From positions 33,876 to 97,875 of the forward strand of contig JBCDLC010000007.1 in NCBI GenBank assembly GCA_038745855.1: a stretch of 64,000 nt of DNA, written 5' to 3'. This document shows, piece by piece, positions 1 through 7,563 of the stretch. The notes under the pieces are model-generated. The model was not told where the DNA came from and made no database searches. It saw only the letters and a list, made by a program, of their open reading frames with translations. The position numbers and the translations under genes were made by a program. Position 1 is the first letter of the stretch. The number at the start of each line of letters is the position of its first letter. Source of the stretch: UBA5336 sp038745855. GTDB lineage: Bacteria; Pseudomonadota; Alphaproteobacteria; Caulobacterales; Hyphomonadaceae.

Positions 1-170
1 CCTCGTTCTGGGACGGCGTTCTACTGGCGTCGTGCGAGCGGTTTGGCTGCAAGGTCCTGATTTCCGAGGATATGAACGACGGTTTCATGTTCGGCGCGCT
101 CGAGATCGTCTCACCCTTCGCAGGGGCAGGCGCGCGTTCGCCGAGACTTGCTGAGGTGCTCATCCAATGA
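1..170 (+). CDS. PIN-domain protein, C-terminal fragment cut by window edge
   Basis: The open frame enters at base 3 and ends in TGA at 168-170. The visible 55 residues contain SFWD near the start, then SEDMNDG and a closing SPF. This is the typical C-terminal pattern of PIN-domain ribonucleases of the VapC type, where the Asp of SFWD and the acidic SED residues bind the metal. Any antitoxin partner would lie upstream, outside the window. The stop overlaps the next start as ATGA, so translation is probably coupled to the following gene. Family assignment is by motif recognition on a fragment; a VapC toxin role is inference. Confidence 0.6.
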   Translation, partial: SFWDGVLLASCERFGCKVLISEDMNDGFMFGALEIVSPFAGAGARSPRLAEVLIQ

Positions 171-598
171 CCCTTCCCCCCGTCTCCCCTGGCGATGCGT
201 TCGCCTTTTACGGCCTGCTCAAGCAGGGCGCCGCCGGTATGCCCGAGAATATCGACCTCGAAGCCACCGGCGCATTCGAAGGGCCAATCCGGCTGCTGGG
301 CACGCTTCACGACCTCGGCGGCTTTCCTGGCATGGTGCAAGGGGAAACGCTTTGCCATGCTGTGATCTGGCGCATCTCGGACGTCTCCATCGTCCCCGCC
401 CTCGACGATTTCGAGGACGTGCTGCCCGATGATCCCGCCGCATCCCTTTACCGCCGCGAGCGCTGGCCTCTGCTCGACGACACCGCTACCCCGACAGGCG
501 AAACCGCCCATATCTATGTCTTCAACCAGTCAACGGCCCAGTACCCCGTCATCTCCGATGGCAACTGGCCCCTAGACAGGGGACGAACCCGCAAATGA
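167..598 (+). CDS. Gamma-glutamylcyclotransferase-like (AIG2/GGCT fold) protein
   Basis: This 143-residue protein carries the family's N-terminal FYGLLKQG segment (residues 14-21), where YGxL binds the gamma-glutamyl group. It also has a GTLHDLGGFPGM turn (45-56) and a DDFE motif whose Glu83 sits where the catalytic acid of the fold is expected. Known members release 5-oxoproline from gamma-glutamyl amines or peptides; the substrate here cannot be read from sequence. The ATG overlaps the upstream PIN gene stop and the TGA overlaps the metH start, both as ATGA, so the three genes look translationally coupled. A link to methionine or glutathione metabolism is only suggested by position. Confidence 0.7.
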   Translation: MTLPPVSPGDAFAFYGLLKQGAAGMPENIDLEATGAFEGPIRLLGTLHDLGGFPGMVQGETLCHAVIWRISDVSIVPALDDFEDVLPDDPAASLYRRERWPLLDDTATPTGETAHIYVFNQSTAQYPVISDGNWPLDRGRTRK

Positions 599-3231
599 CC
601 CAACCCTCTCAGACCTTCGTCAACATCGGTGAACGCACCAATGTCACCGGTTCGGCGCGCTTCAAGAAGCTGATCCTTGCCGGCGACTACACCGAAGCCG
701 TCGAGGTAGCGCGCCAGCAGGTCGAAAACGGTGCCCAGATCATCGATGTGAACATGGATGAGGGCATGCTCGATGGTGCCGACGCGATGCGCACCTTCCT
801 CAATCTGATCGCTGCGGAACCCGATATCGCCCGCGTGCCCCTCATGGTCGACAGCTCGAAGTGGGATGTGATCGAGGCCGGGCTCCAATGCGTCCAGGGC
901 AAGGCGGTGGTGAACTCCATCTCCCTGAAGGAAGGCGAGGCCCAGTTCCTCGAACACGCCCATGCCTGCCTCGCCTACGGTGCCGCCGTTGTGGTCATGG
1001 CGTTCGATGAGGAGGGCCAGGCCGATACGGCAGCACGCAAGATCGAGATCTGCCAGCGCGCCTACAAGATCCTCACCGAGACCGTCGGCTTTCCCCCAGA
1101 GGATATCATCTTCGACCCGAACATCTTCGCCGTCGCCACCGGTATCGAAGAGCACAACACCTACGCCGTGGATTTCATCGAAGCCGCCCGTGAGATCCGC
1201 AGAACCTGCCCCGGCTGCCACATCTCAGGCGGCCTATCGAACGTATCCTTCAGCTTCCGCGGCAACGAGCCCGTCCGCCGGGCCATGCACTCGGTGTTCC
1301 TCTACCACGCCATTCCCGCCGGCATGGACATGGGCATCGTCAATGCCGGACAGCTCGACATCTATGACGAGATCGACCCGCCCCTGCGCGAGGCCGTCGA
1401 GGACGTGATCCTCAACCGCCGGGACGACGCAACCGAGCGCCTGGTCGATCTCGCCGAGACCTATCGCGGCCAGAAGGGCAAGGCCAAGGTCAAGGACACC
1501 AAGTGGCGCGAAGCCAACGTGCAGAAGCGGCTGGAACACGCGCTCATCAACGGCATCCTCGACCATATCGTCGAGGACACCGAAGAAGCCCGCCAGGGCT
1601 ATGACCGTCCGCTCCACGTCATCGAAGGCCCTTTGATGGACGGTATGAACATCGTCGGAGACCTCTTCGGCTCCGGCAAGATGTTCCTGCCCCAGGTGGT
1701 GAAGTCAGCCCGCGTCATGAAGGCCGCCGTCGCCCACCTCGAACCCTTCATGGAGCGCGAGAAGGAGGAGATGGGCCTCGTCGGCAAGTCCAACGGCAAG
1801 GTGCTCCTCGCGACCGTGAAAGGCGATGTCCACGATATCGGCAAGAACATTGTCGGCGTCGTCCTCGCGTGTAACGGCTACGAAATCATCGACCTCGGCG
1901 TCATGGTGCCCGCCGAGACCATTCTCGACGAGGCCGAAAAGCACAGCGTCGACATGATCGGACTGAGCGGTCTCATCACGCCCAGCCTCGATGAAATGGT
2001 CTTCGTCGCCGCCGAGATGCAGCGGCTCGGCCTCGACAAACCCCTGCTGATCGGCGGCGCGACGACCAGTCCAGCCCACACCGCCGTCAAGATCGAACCT
2101 GCCTACCGCGACGGACCGGTCGTCCATGTCACCGATGCCTCCCGAGCCGTTGGCGTGGTCGGCGCGCTCATGAACACCGAAGAGCGGGGAAAACTCTGGG
2201 AAACCACCCAGGCGCGCTACCAGCGCATGCGCGAAGCCCGTGAGGGCGGACCACCGAAACCGCGCCTGCCCATCGCCGATGCCCGTGCCGCCGCTTTCGA
2301 TCCCGGCACGGACCCCCACACGCCGCCGCCGACGTTCACGGGGGTTCGAACCTTCGAGGATTTCGACCTTGCAGAAATCACCCGCTACATCGACTGGACG
2401 CCCTACTTCGCGAGCTGGGACCTGGCAGGCCGTTTCCCTCAGATCCTCGATGATGAAGTCGTCGGCGAAGCAGCGACCGATCTCTGGAACGAAACCCAGG
2501 CCATGCTCCAGCGCGTCATCGGCGAACAATGGTTCAAGCCGAAGGCCGTTGTCGGCTTCTGGGCTGCGGGCCGCCGCGGCGATGACATTCGCCTTGAGAC
2601 CGGAGACACGCTCTACACCCTGCGCCAGCAGATGGTGAAATCCAATGGCAAGGCGAACTTCGCCCTCTCCGACTTTGTCCGCGAGCGCGGCGACCATGTG
2701 GGCGCCTTTTGCGTGACCGCCGGGCCCGAAGCCGATGCCCTCGCCAAGGCCTTCGAGGCCGCCGGAGACGACTACCAGGCCATCATGGTGAAGGCCCTTG
2801 CCGACCGGTTCGCCGAAGCGATGGCGGAAATGATGCACGCCCGGGTCCGCACCGAGCTTTGGCCCTACGCCACCGATGAAACCCTCTCCAATGACGAACT
2901 GATCAAGGAAAAATATCGCGGCATCCGCCCTGCGCCCGGCTATCCGGCCCAGCCCGACCACACCGAGAAGGAGACCCTGTTCAAGCTCCTCGAAGCCGAG
3001 GCCCGCATCGGCGTCTCTCTCACCACTAGCTTCGCCATGGACCCGGCTCCATCGGTGTCAGGGCTCTATTTCAGCCACCCCGATGCCGCCTATTTCGCCG
3101 TCGGCCGCATCGAGCGTGACCAGGTCGCCGACTATGCCCACCGCAAGGGCTGGGACCTGCGCACCGCCGAACGCTGGCTCGCCCCGATCCTCAACTACGA
3201 CCCCTTCGAAGTGGCGGTGGCTGCGGAGTAG
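595..3231 (+). CDS. metH: Cobalamin-dependent methionine synthase, lacking the homocysteine-binding N-terminal domain
   Basis: This is an 878-residue protein that begins directly in the pterin (methyltetrahydrofolate) domain with NIGERTNVTG. The cap and B12-binding domains follow: DVHDIGKNIVG carries the lower-ligand His at about residue 413. The C-terminal AdoMet-activation domain shows RPAPGYPAQPDH. Full-length MetH has about 1,200 residues, so the roughly 330-residue zinc/homocysteine methyltransferase module is missing. The start codon overlaps the upstream stop, so the gene is complete as written, not truncated. In several alphaproteobacteria MetH is encoded as two polypeptides, and this matches the second. 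The partner is not visible: the two genes before it are PIN and GGCT-like. It makes methionine from homocysteine once paired with that subunit. Confidence 0.93.
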   Translation: MTQPSQTFVNIGERTNVTGSARFKKLILAGDYTEAVEVARQQVENGAQIIDVNMDEGMLDGADAMRTFLNLIAAEPDIARVPLMVDSSKWDVIEAGLQCVQGKAVVNSISLKEGEAQFLEHAHACLAYGAAVVVMAFDEEGQADTAARKIEICQRAYKILTETVGFPPEDIIFDPNIFAVATGIEEHNTYAVDFIEAAREIRRTCPGCHISGGLSNVSFSFRGNEPVRRAMHSVFLYHAIPAGMDMGIVNAGQLDIYDEIDPPLREAVEDVILNRRDDATERLVDLAETYRGQKGKAKVKDTKWREANVQKRLEHALINGILDHIVEDTEEARQGYDRPLHVIEGPLMDGMNIVGDLFGSGKMFLPQVVKSARVMKAAVAHLEPFMEREKEEMGLVGKSNGKVLLATVKGDVHDIGKNIVGVVLACNGYEIIDLGVMVPAETILDEAEKHSVDMIGLSGLITPSLDEMVFVAAEMQRLGLDKPLLIGGATTSPAHTAVKIEPAYRDGPVVHVTDASRAVGVVGALMNTEERGKLWETTQARYQRMREAREGGPPKPRLPIADARAAAFDPGTDPHTPPPTFTGVRTFEDFDLAEITRYIDWTPYFASWDLAGRFPQILDDEVVGEAATDLWNETQAMLQRVIGEQWFKPKAVVGFWAAGRRGDDIRLETGDTLYTLRQQMVKSNGKANFALSDFVRERGDHVGAFCVTAGPEADALAKAFEAAGDDYQAIMVKALADRFAEAMAEMMHARVRTELWPYATDETLSNDELIKEKYRGIRPAPGYPAQPDHTEKETLFKLLEAEARIGVSLTTSFAMDPAPSVSGLYFSHPDAAYFAVGRIERDQVADYAHRKGWDLRTAERWLAPILNYDPFEVAVAAE

Positions 3232-3296
3232 GGGTGTAGGATAACTTCTCCCCTATCCACGCCCCGCGCCCTGTAATCCTTGCGAAAACGCAGGAC

Positions 3297-3336
3297 TTAT
3301 CCGACGGGCTTGCGCCCGTGATACGCTTCCCACCAA
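3297..3336 (+). promoter_or_regulatory. Candidate promoter of 221-aa gene copy 1, likely near-leaderless
   Basis: TTATCC (3297-3302) and TGATAC (3319-3324) are spaced by 16 bases and could serve as -35 and -10. The ATG follows only 12 bases after the -10-like hexamer, and no Shine-Dalgarno sequence lies between. A perfect hairpin, ACGGGC-TTGC-GCCCGT (3304-3319), fills the spacer. Copy 2 of the gene has the same TTATCC, a TATACT and a similarly short distance to its ATG, which supports the reading. Confidence 0.4.
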
Positions 3337-4002
3337 ATGTCGAACATCACCGACACCATCGAGGAGCTGCGCCCATTCGGCGAGCAGCTATACACCCGCG
3401 TGCTGGGCCGAGATGACCTGCATCTCGCGCCGGACTTTCTCACGCGGGCCGCTGCTGCACGCCTGAAGGCCGGCATCGCCATGCTCGAATCCTGGATCAG
3501 ACGCGTGCTTATCCTCCTCGCCCTGGAAATCGAGCCCACCCTCTCAAACGATGACCATCCCCACATCCGCTACTTCCGAGAGCGCAAACTGAGCTCACCC
3601 ACACACGCCCTCCGCATCTTCCCCAGCGGCGGCCCCTTCGACCGCAATCGCATCGAAGCGCTCAAAGCCAAAGCAAAAGCGAAATCCCAAACCTATCCCG
3701 GCCACCACCAGCCGAGCGGCCCCATCAACGCCGCCCCACTCCTGAACCGTCTCGCCGCGCTCAAAGCGCTCATCGACGACCCAGCAGCCCGGGCAAGGCG
3801 CCTCGCCTACCACCTGGCCCGCCGCCGCCCCGGCCTCCTCAGGGCACCGCCCTACCGCGGCCCCCACAGCGGCCAGCAATTCGGCACCGAACCCGGCGCG
3901 CTCCACGACAGCTTCGCCGTCGCCATCCTCGAGCAAAGCCGAGCCCGCCCCCCACCTCTAGGCCGAGCCCCCAACAACAGCCCCAGAATCCGCCAGCTCT
4001 AA
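3337..4002 (+). CDS. Unrecognised 221-aa protein, dispersed gene family copy 1
   Basis: I do not recognise the family. The protein has an acidic/hydrophobic N-terminal half with an amphipathic stretch around residues 35-70 (AAAARLKAG, then a Leu/Ile-rich helix). The C-terminal half is very rich in Arg, Pro and Ala and ends in NNSPRIRQL. No signal peptide or clear membrane segment is seen. A second copy at 39134-39799 differs at about 13 of 221 residues by eye, and a third enters from the right edge on the minus strand. Third-base changes outnumber amino-acid changes between copies 1 and 2, which argues that the protein is under selection. There is no Shine-Dalgarno sequence before the ATG. 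The gene converges on serA, whose stop is 58 bases away. Confidence 0.7.
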   Translation: MSNITDTIEELRPFGEQLYTRVLGRDDLHLAPDFLTRAAAARLKAGIAMLESWIRRVLILLALEIEPTLSNDDHPHIRYFRERKLSSPTHALRIFPSGGPFDRNRIEALKAKAKAKSQTYPGHHQPSGPINAAPLLNRLAALKALIDDPAARARRLAYHLARRRPGLLRAPPYRGPHSGQQFGTEPGALHDSFAVAILEQSRARPPPLGRAPNNSPRIRQL

Positions 4003-4060
4003 CCCGCGCGCGGAAACGCGGACGGCTGCCTGCTACTCACCGAAAGGAAAAACCCCGCCC

Positions 4061-5662
4061 TCAGAAGCTGAGGACCTTCACGTAGCGGACGTGTTCGAGG
4101 TTCTGCAGGGTGTCGGTGACGCCGGCTGGGGGCTCGCTGTCGATGCCGACCAGGGCGACCGCTTCGCCAGCGGCCTCTGTCCGGCCGAGATGGAATGTGG
4201 CGATATTCACCGATGCTTCGCCCAGCATCTGTCCCAGGGCGCCGATGAAGCCGGGCGCGTCGACATTGTTGACGTAGAGCATCACCGGGGAAAAATCGGC
4301 CTCCAACGCCATGCCCTTCACCTCAGCCACGCGCGGACCGGCGGGCGACACGGTTCCGGCAAGGGTGCGCCAGCCGCCATCTGGGGCGTTGGCAGTCGCC
4401 TTGGTCTTCACCTTGATACGGATCAGGCTGTCATAAACCGGGCTTTCCTCGGTCTTGGTTTCGGTCAGTTTGACCCCGCTATCGGCGAGAATGGAAGGCG
4501 CCGAAACCATGTTCACATCGCCCCGGGAAAACCTGAGGAGACCGGCAAGCAAGGCGGCCGTCACGGGCTTGCGGTTCAGCTCCGCGACCTCGCCTTCGTA
4601 CTCGATGACCACCTCTTCAAAACCATGGTCGGAGATCTGACCCGCAAAGCTGCCGAGTTTTCCGGCAAGGTCGATAAAGGGTTTGAGACGGGGCGCTTCT
4701 TCCGCGGTGACAGACGGCATGTTGAGCGCGTTCGTGACCGCACCGGAGAGGAGATAGTCGGACATCTGTTCGGCAACCTGCAAGGCCACGTTTTCCTGGG
4801 CTTCGGTGGTTGCTGCGCCAAGGTGGGGGGTAGCGATGAAGTTGGGCGCGCCGAACAGGATATTCTCCTTGGCGGGCTCTTCGGCGAAAACATCGAAGGC
4901 GGCGGCTCCGATATGGCCGCTGTCGAGCCCCTCGCGGACGGCGGCTTCATCAACCAGGCCACCGCGGGCGCAATTGACGATGATGATGCCAGGCTTTGTC
5001 TTCGCCAGGGCCTCGCGCGAGAGGATATTGCGGGTCTGGTCCGTCAGCGGTGTGTGGAGGGTGATGACGTCGGCCCGGGCGAGGAGATCGTCCAGCTCGA
5101 CCTTTTCGATACCGAGGTCCTCGGCCCGCTCATCGGTCAGGAACGGGTCAAACGCGACGACCCGCATCTGCAGGCCCTGGGCGCGTTCGGCGACCCGAGA
5201 GCCGATATTCCCGCAGCCGATGAGGCCGAGGGTCTTGTAGGTCAGCTCGCGGCCCATGAAAGCTTTCTTGGGCCATGTGCCGGCCTGGGTGCCTTCATTC
5301 GCAGCGGGGATCTGGCGAGCGGCTGCAAACATCATCGCGATGGCATGTTCAGCGGTGGTGATGGCATTGCCGAAAGGCGTGTTCATGACGACGACGCCGT
5401 TCGCGGTTGCCGCCTTGATGTCGATATTATCGACGCCGATCCCGGCTCTGCCGATCACTTGCAGGTTGGTCGCCGCGGCAATGACATCGGCATCGGGCTT
5501 AGTCGCAGAGCGGACAGCGAGGCCGTGATAGGCCGGTATGATCGCGATCAGGTCGTCTTTCGAGAGACCGGTTCTGACGTCAACGTCGAGGCCGCGCTGC
5601 TTGAAGATATCGACGGCGGCGGGGCTAAGACTATCGGCGATGAGGACTTTGGGGGAAGCCAT
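4061..5662 (-). CDS. serA: D-3-phosphoglycerate dehydrogenase
   Basis: It oxidises 3-phosphoglycerate to 3-phosphohydroxypyruvate, the first step of serine synthesis, in the cytoplasm. The 533 residues match the long bacterial form: substrate domain, Rossmann domain with GLIGCGNIGSRVA, catalytic region with the NCARGGLVDE and ATPHLGA motifs, an ASB domain, and a C-terminal ACT domain (NNVDAPGFIGALG) that usually binds serine for feedback inhibition. The start is the ATG at 5662 (MASPKVLIAD). The open frame extends 25 codons further upstream, but that stretch does not look like SerA. The gene lies 129 bases downstream of serC on the same strand, so the two probably form one operon. Confidence 0.95.
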   Translation of the reverse strand: MASPKVLIADSLSPAAVDIFKQRGLDVDVRTGLSKDDLIAIIPAYHGLAVRSATKPDADVIAAATNLQVIGRAGIGVDNIDIKAATANGVVVMNTPFGNAITTAEHAIAMMFAAARQIPAANEGTQAGTWPKKAFMGRELTYKTLGLIGCGNIGSRVAERAQGLQMRVVAFDPFLTDERAEDLGIEKVELDDLLARADVITLHTPLTDQTRNILSREALAKTKPGIIIVNCARGGLVDEAAVREGLDSGHIGAAAFDVFAEEPAKENILFGAPNFIATPHLGAATTEAQENVALQVAEQMSDYLLSGAVTNALNMPSVTAEEAPRLKPFIDLAGKLGSFAGQISDHGFEEVVIEYEGEVAELNRKPVTAALLAGLLRFSRGDVNMVSAPSILADSGVKLTETKTEESPVYDSLIRIKVKTKATANAPDGGWRTLAGTVSPAGPRVAEVKGMALEADFSPVMLYVNNVDAPGFIGALGQMLGEASVNIATFHLGRTEAAGEAVALVGIDSEPPAGVTDTLQNLEHVRYVKVLSF

Positions 5663-5791
5663 GGTGAAAGGTCCGTTCCGTGTTGTGTGTGCTGGAAAAG
5701 CGCCAGTGGCTGGTGTGGCCCGGCCCGGCTCGGCCATGGAAACCAGCGGGCCGGGCGGGAGAAGGCGCAGGTGCGGAGGCTGCTCTCAGTG

Positions 5792-6967
5792 CTAGAGCGC
5801 CGCGATGGTCTCAGCGAAGGCCCAGTCGAGCCACGGTGTGAGCTTGGCCACATCCGAAGGTTCGACCGTGGCGCCGCACCAGATCCGAAGTCCGGGCGGA
5901 GCATCGCGGTAGCCATTGGCATCGAAGGCGGCGCCCTCCTGCTCAAGGCGGCCGGTCATCGCCTTCATGAAGGCCTTCTGGGCTTCGAGACCGAGCGCGG
6001 TGAAACGCGGATCGGTGATCTTGAGCGTCACGCCGCTGTTCGAGCGGATGGATGGATCCGCGCAGAGGAAACTGATCCATTCCGTTGCGGCCACCCAATT
6101 TTCAAGGATGGCGAGGCTCTCATCGGAGCGCGCCTTGAGCGCACGCCAACCGCCGAGGCCCTTGGCCCATTCGAGGGCCTGGATGTAATCCTCAGTCGCC
6201 ATGAGCGAGGGCGTATTGATCGTGGCGCCTTCGAACAAGGCTTCGTTCAGCTTGCCCTTCTTGGTCATGCGGAAGATCTTCGGCAGCGGGCGGGGCGGTT
6301 TGTAGCGCTCCAGCCGGTCAACTGCTGCGGGGCTGAGGATCAGCATGCCGTGGGCTGCCTCTCCGCCGAGGACTTTCTGCCAGGAATAGGTGGTGACATC
6401 GCACTTGGCCCAATCGATGTCCTGGGCGAAGCAAGCCGAGGTGGCATCGTTGATGACGATCCTGTCCGGGTTTTTCGCGATCCAGTCGGCATTCGGGACC
6501 CGCACGCCCGATGTGGTGCCGTTCCAGGTGAAGATGATATCCGCATCATCGCGCGCCTGGGAAAAGTCGGGGTGGATGCCGTAGTCGGCTGTGTGAACCT
6601 CGGCGTCGAGGTCGGTGAGTTCGTTGAGGACGTCTGTAACCCAGTCCTTGCCGAAACTCTCCCAGGCGAAAATGTCCACTGGGCGCTCGCCGAGCATGGA
6701 CCACATAGCCATTTCAACGGCGCCCGTATCGGAGGCGGGTACGATGGCGATTCGGTAGTTGTCCGGAACATCGAGCACCTCGCGGGTGAGATCGATGGCG
6801 CGTTTCAGCCGAGCTTTCGCGTCCTTGGACCGGTGGGACCGGCCGAGCTCAGCGCCGGCGAGTTGATCGAGGGAAAACCCTGGCCGCTTGGCGGTTGGGC
6901 CCGACGAGAAGTGCGGGCACGAGGGCTTCATGGCCGGCTTCGTCGCCGGCGTTGTGACAGTCGTCAT
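5792..6967 (-). CDS. serC: Phosphoserine aminotransferase
   Basis: This is the second enzyme of serine synthesis: it transaminates 3-phosphohydroxypyruvate with glutamate, using PLP. The 391-residue protein is of the alphaproteobacterial SerC type. It starts after a short tail with PHFSSGPTAKRPG, binds PLP around NGTTSGVRVP and NDATSACFAQD, and has the Schiff-base Lys in SWQKVLGGEAAHG. It precedes serA on the minus strand. Its 5' leader folds into three hairpins, the last of which covers the ribosome binding site (separate entry), so translation is probably regulated. Confidence 0.95.
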   Translation of the reverse strand: MTTVTTPATKPAMKPSCPHFSSGPTAKRPGFSLDQLAGAELGRSHRSKDAKARLKRAIDLTREVLDVPDNYRIAIVPASDTGAVEMAMWSMLGERPVDIFAWESFGKDWVTDVLNELTDLDAEVHTADYGIHPDFSQARDDADIIFTWNGTTSGVRVPNADWIAKNPDRIVINDATSACFAQDIDWAKCDVTTYSWQKVLGGEAAHGMLILSPAAVDRLERYKPPRPLPKIFRMTKKGKLNEALFEGATINTPSLMATEDYIQALEWAKGLGGWRALKARSDESLAILENWVAATEWISFLCADPSIRSNSGVTLKITDPRFTALGLEAQKAFMKAMTGRLEQEGAAFDANGYRDAPPGLRIWCGATVEPSDVAKLTPWLDWAFAETIAAL

Positions 6968-7052
6968 CTGGTTTTACTCCTATCCTTCCAGATAGGCTGG
7001 GCACCGTTGGGGGTGCCTGGCCCACGGCCCGTATGGCACAAAACCGTGCCCA
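6968..7052 (-). promoter_or_regulatory. Structured serC leader, candidate serC-motif RNA
   Basis: Read on the minus strand, the 85 bases before serC form three hairpins: GGCAC-GGTTTT-GTGCC (7050-7035), GGCACC-CCCAAC-GGTGCC (7017-7000) and CCTATC-TGGAAG-GATAGG (6996-6979). The Shine-Dalgarno-like AGGAG overlaps the 3' arm of the last hairpin and lies nine bases before the ATG, so folding would hide it. A conserved leader called the serC motif is known upstream of serC in Alphaproteobacteria. Position and architecture fit, but I could not compare this sequence with the published consensus. Confidence 0.6.
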
Positions 7053-7120
7053 TCGATAGTCGCGCGTGCGATAGGGTGGTGAATGACCCCCGCGGGGAGC
7101 GGGCTAAAGGAGGAAAGACC

Positions 7121-7555
7121 ATGGAAGAACTGGGAATCGACCTGGCCGCGATCGCGTCGGCGGCGGGGCTTGGGGGCGCGGGCGGATCGGCAGCGCTGGC
7201 GTTGGCGTTTGCTGGAGCGGTGAAGAAGTTCATCATCCGAACGCTGACCACAGCGGTTTTCACGGGGGTCGGCTTCTACCTGCTGCTGACGAATATGGGC
7301 TTCCAGATCGTGCCGAAGGAGCAGGCCGTCGCTGAAGCCGTCGAAGAAGAAGCCCAGGCTGGATTCCCGTCGATCCCGGGGCTGCCGGGCGGGCTTGAGG
7401 GCATCCTGAACAATGAGCTCGACGGAGCTGCCCGTCCGGAGTCCATGCCGCGGGCGGACGCGCCTGTCGCTGCTGCGGAGCCCCAAGGCGCCTACGTGAT
7501 TTGCGCACCCTGGCGCGCCTGCGCGAAGCAAACGCCCGTGGGCGATGGCCAGTAG
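7121..7555 (+). CDS. Small membrane protein of unknown function
   Basis: This 144-residue protein has a strong ribosome binding site (AAAGGAGGAAAGACC) directly before the ATG, which fixes the start. The N-terminal third is very Gly/Ala-rich and hydrophobic. A clearer membrane segment follows at about residues 41-60 (IIRTLTTAVFTGVGFYLLL). After that come an acidic stretch (AVAEAVEEEAQ), a Pro/Gly-rich linker and a tail with two Cys. It is divergent from serC and converges with the downstream methyltransferase gene with eight bases between the stops. It may be an inner-membrane protein with an exported or cytoplasmic tail; I know no function. Confidence 0.6.
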   Translation: MEELGIDLAAIASAAGLGGAGGSAALALAFAGAVKKFIIRTLTTAVFTGVGFYLLLTNMGFQIVPKEQAVAEAVEEEAQAGFPSIPGLPGGLEGILNNELDGAARPESMPRADAPVAAAEPQGAYVICAPWRACAKQTPVGDGQ

Positions 7556-7563
7556 CAGTGGAC

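Noticed and set aside
1705..2961. 418-codon open frame antisense to metH
   Set aside because: The metH frame matches a known family over its full length; the antisense frame has no ribosome binding site and arises from GC-rich third positions.
3236..3262. Possible terminator after metH (AGGGG...CCCCT)
   Set aside because: The stem is short, the loop long and no U run follows; too weak to call.
4091..7555. Very long plus-strand open frame (1,154 codons)
   Set aside because: It is the antisense shadow of serA and serC; only its last 144 codons, from the ATG at 7121, are preceded by a ribosome binding site and look like a gene.
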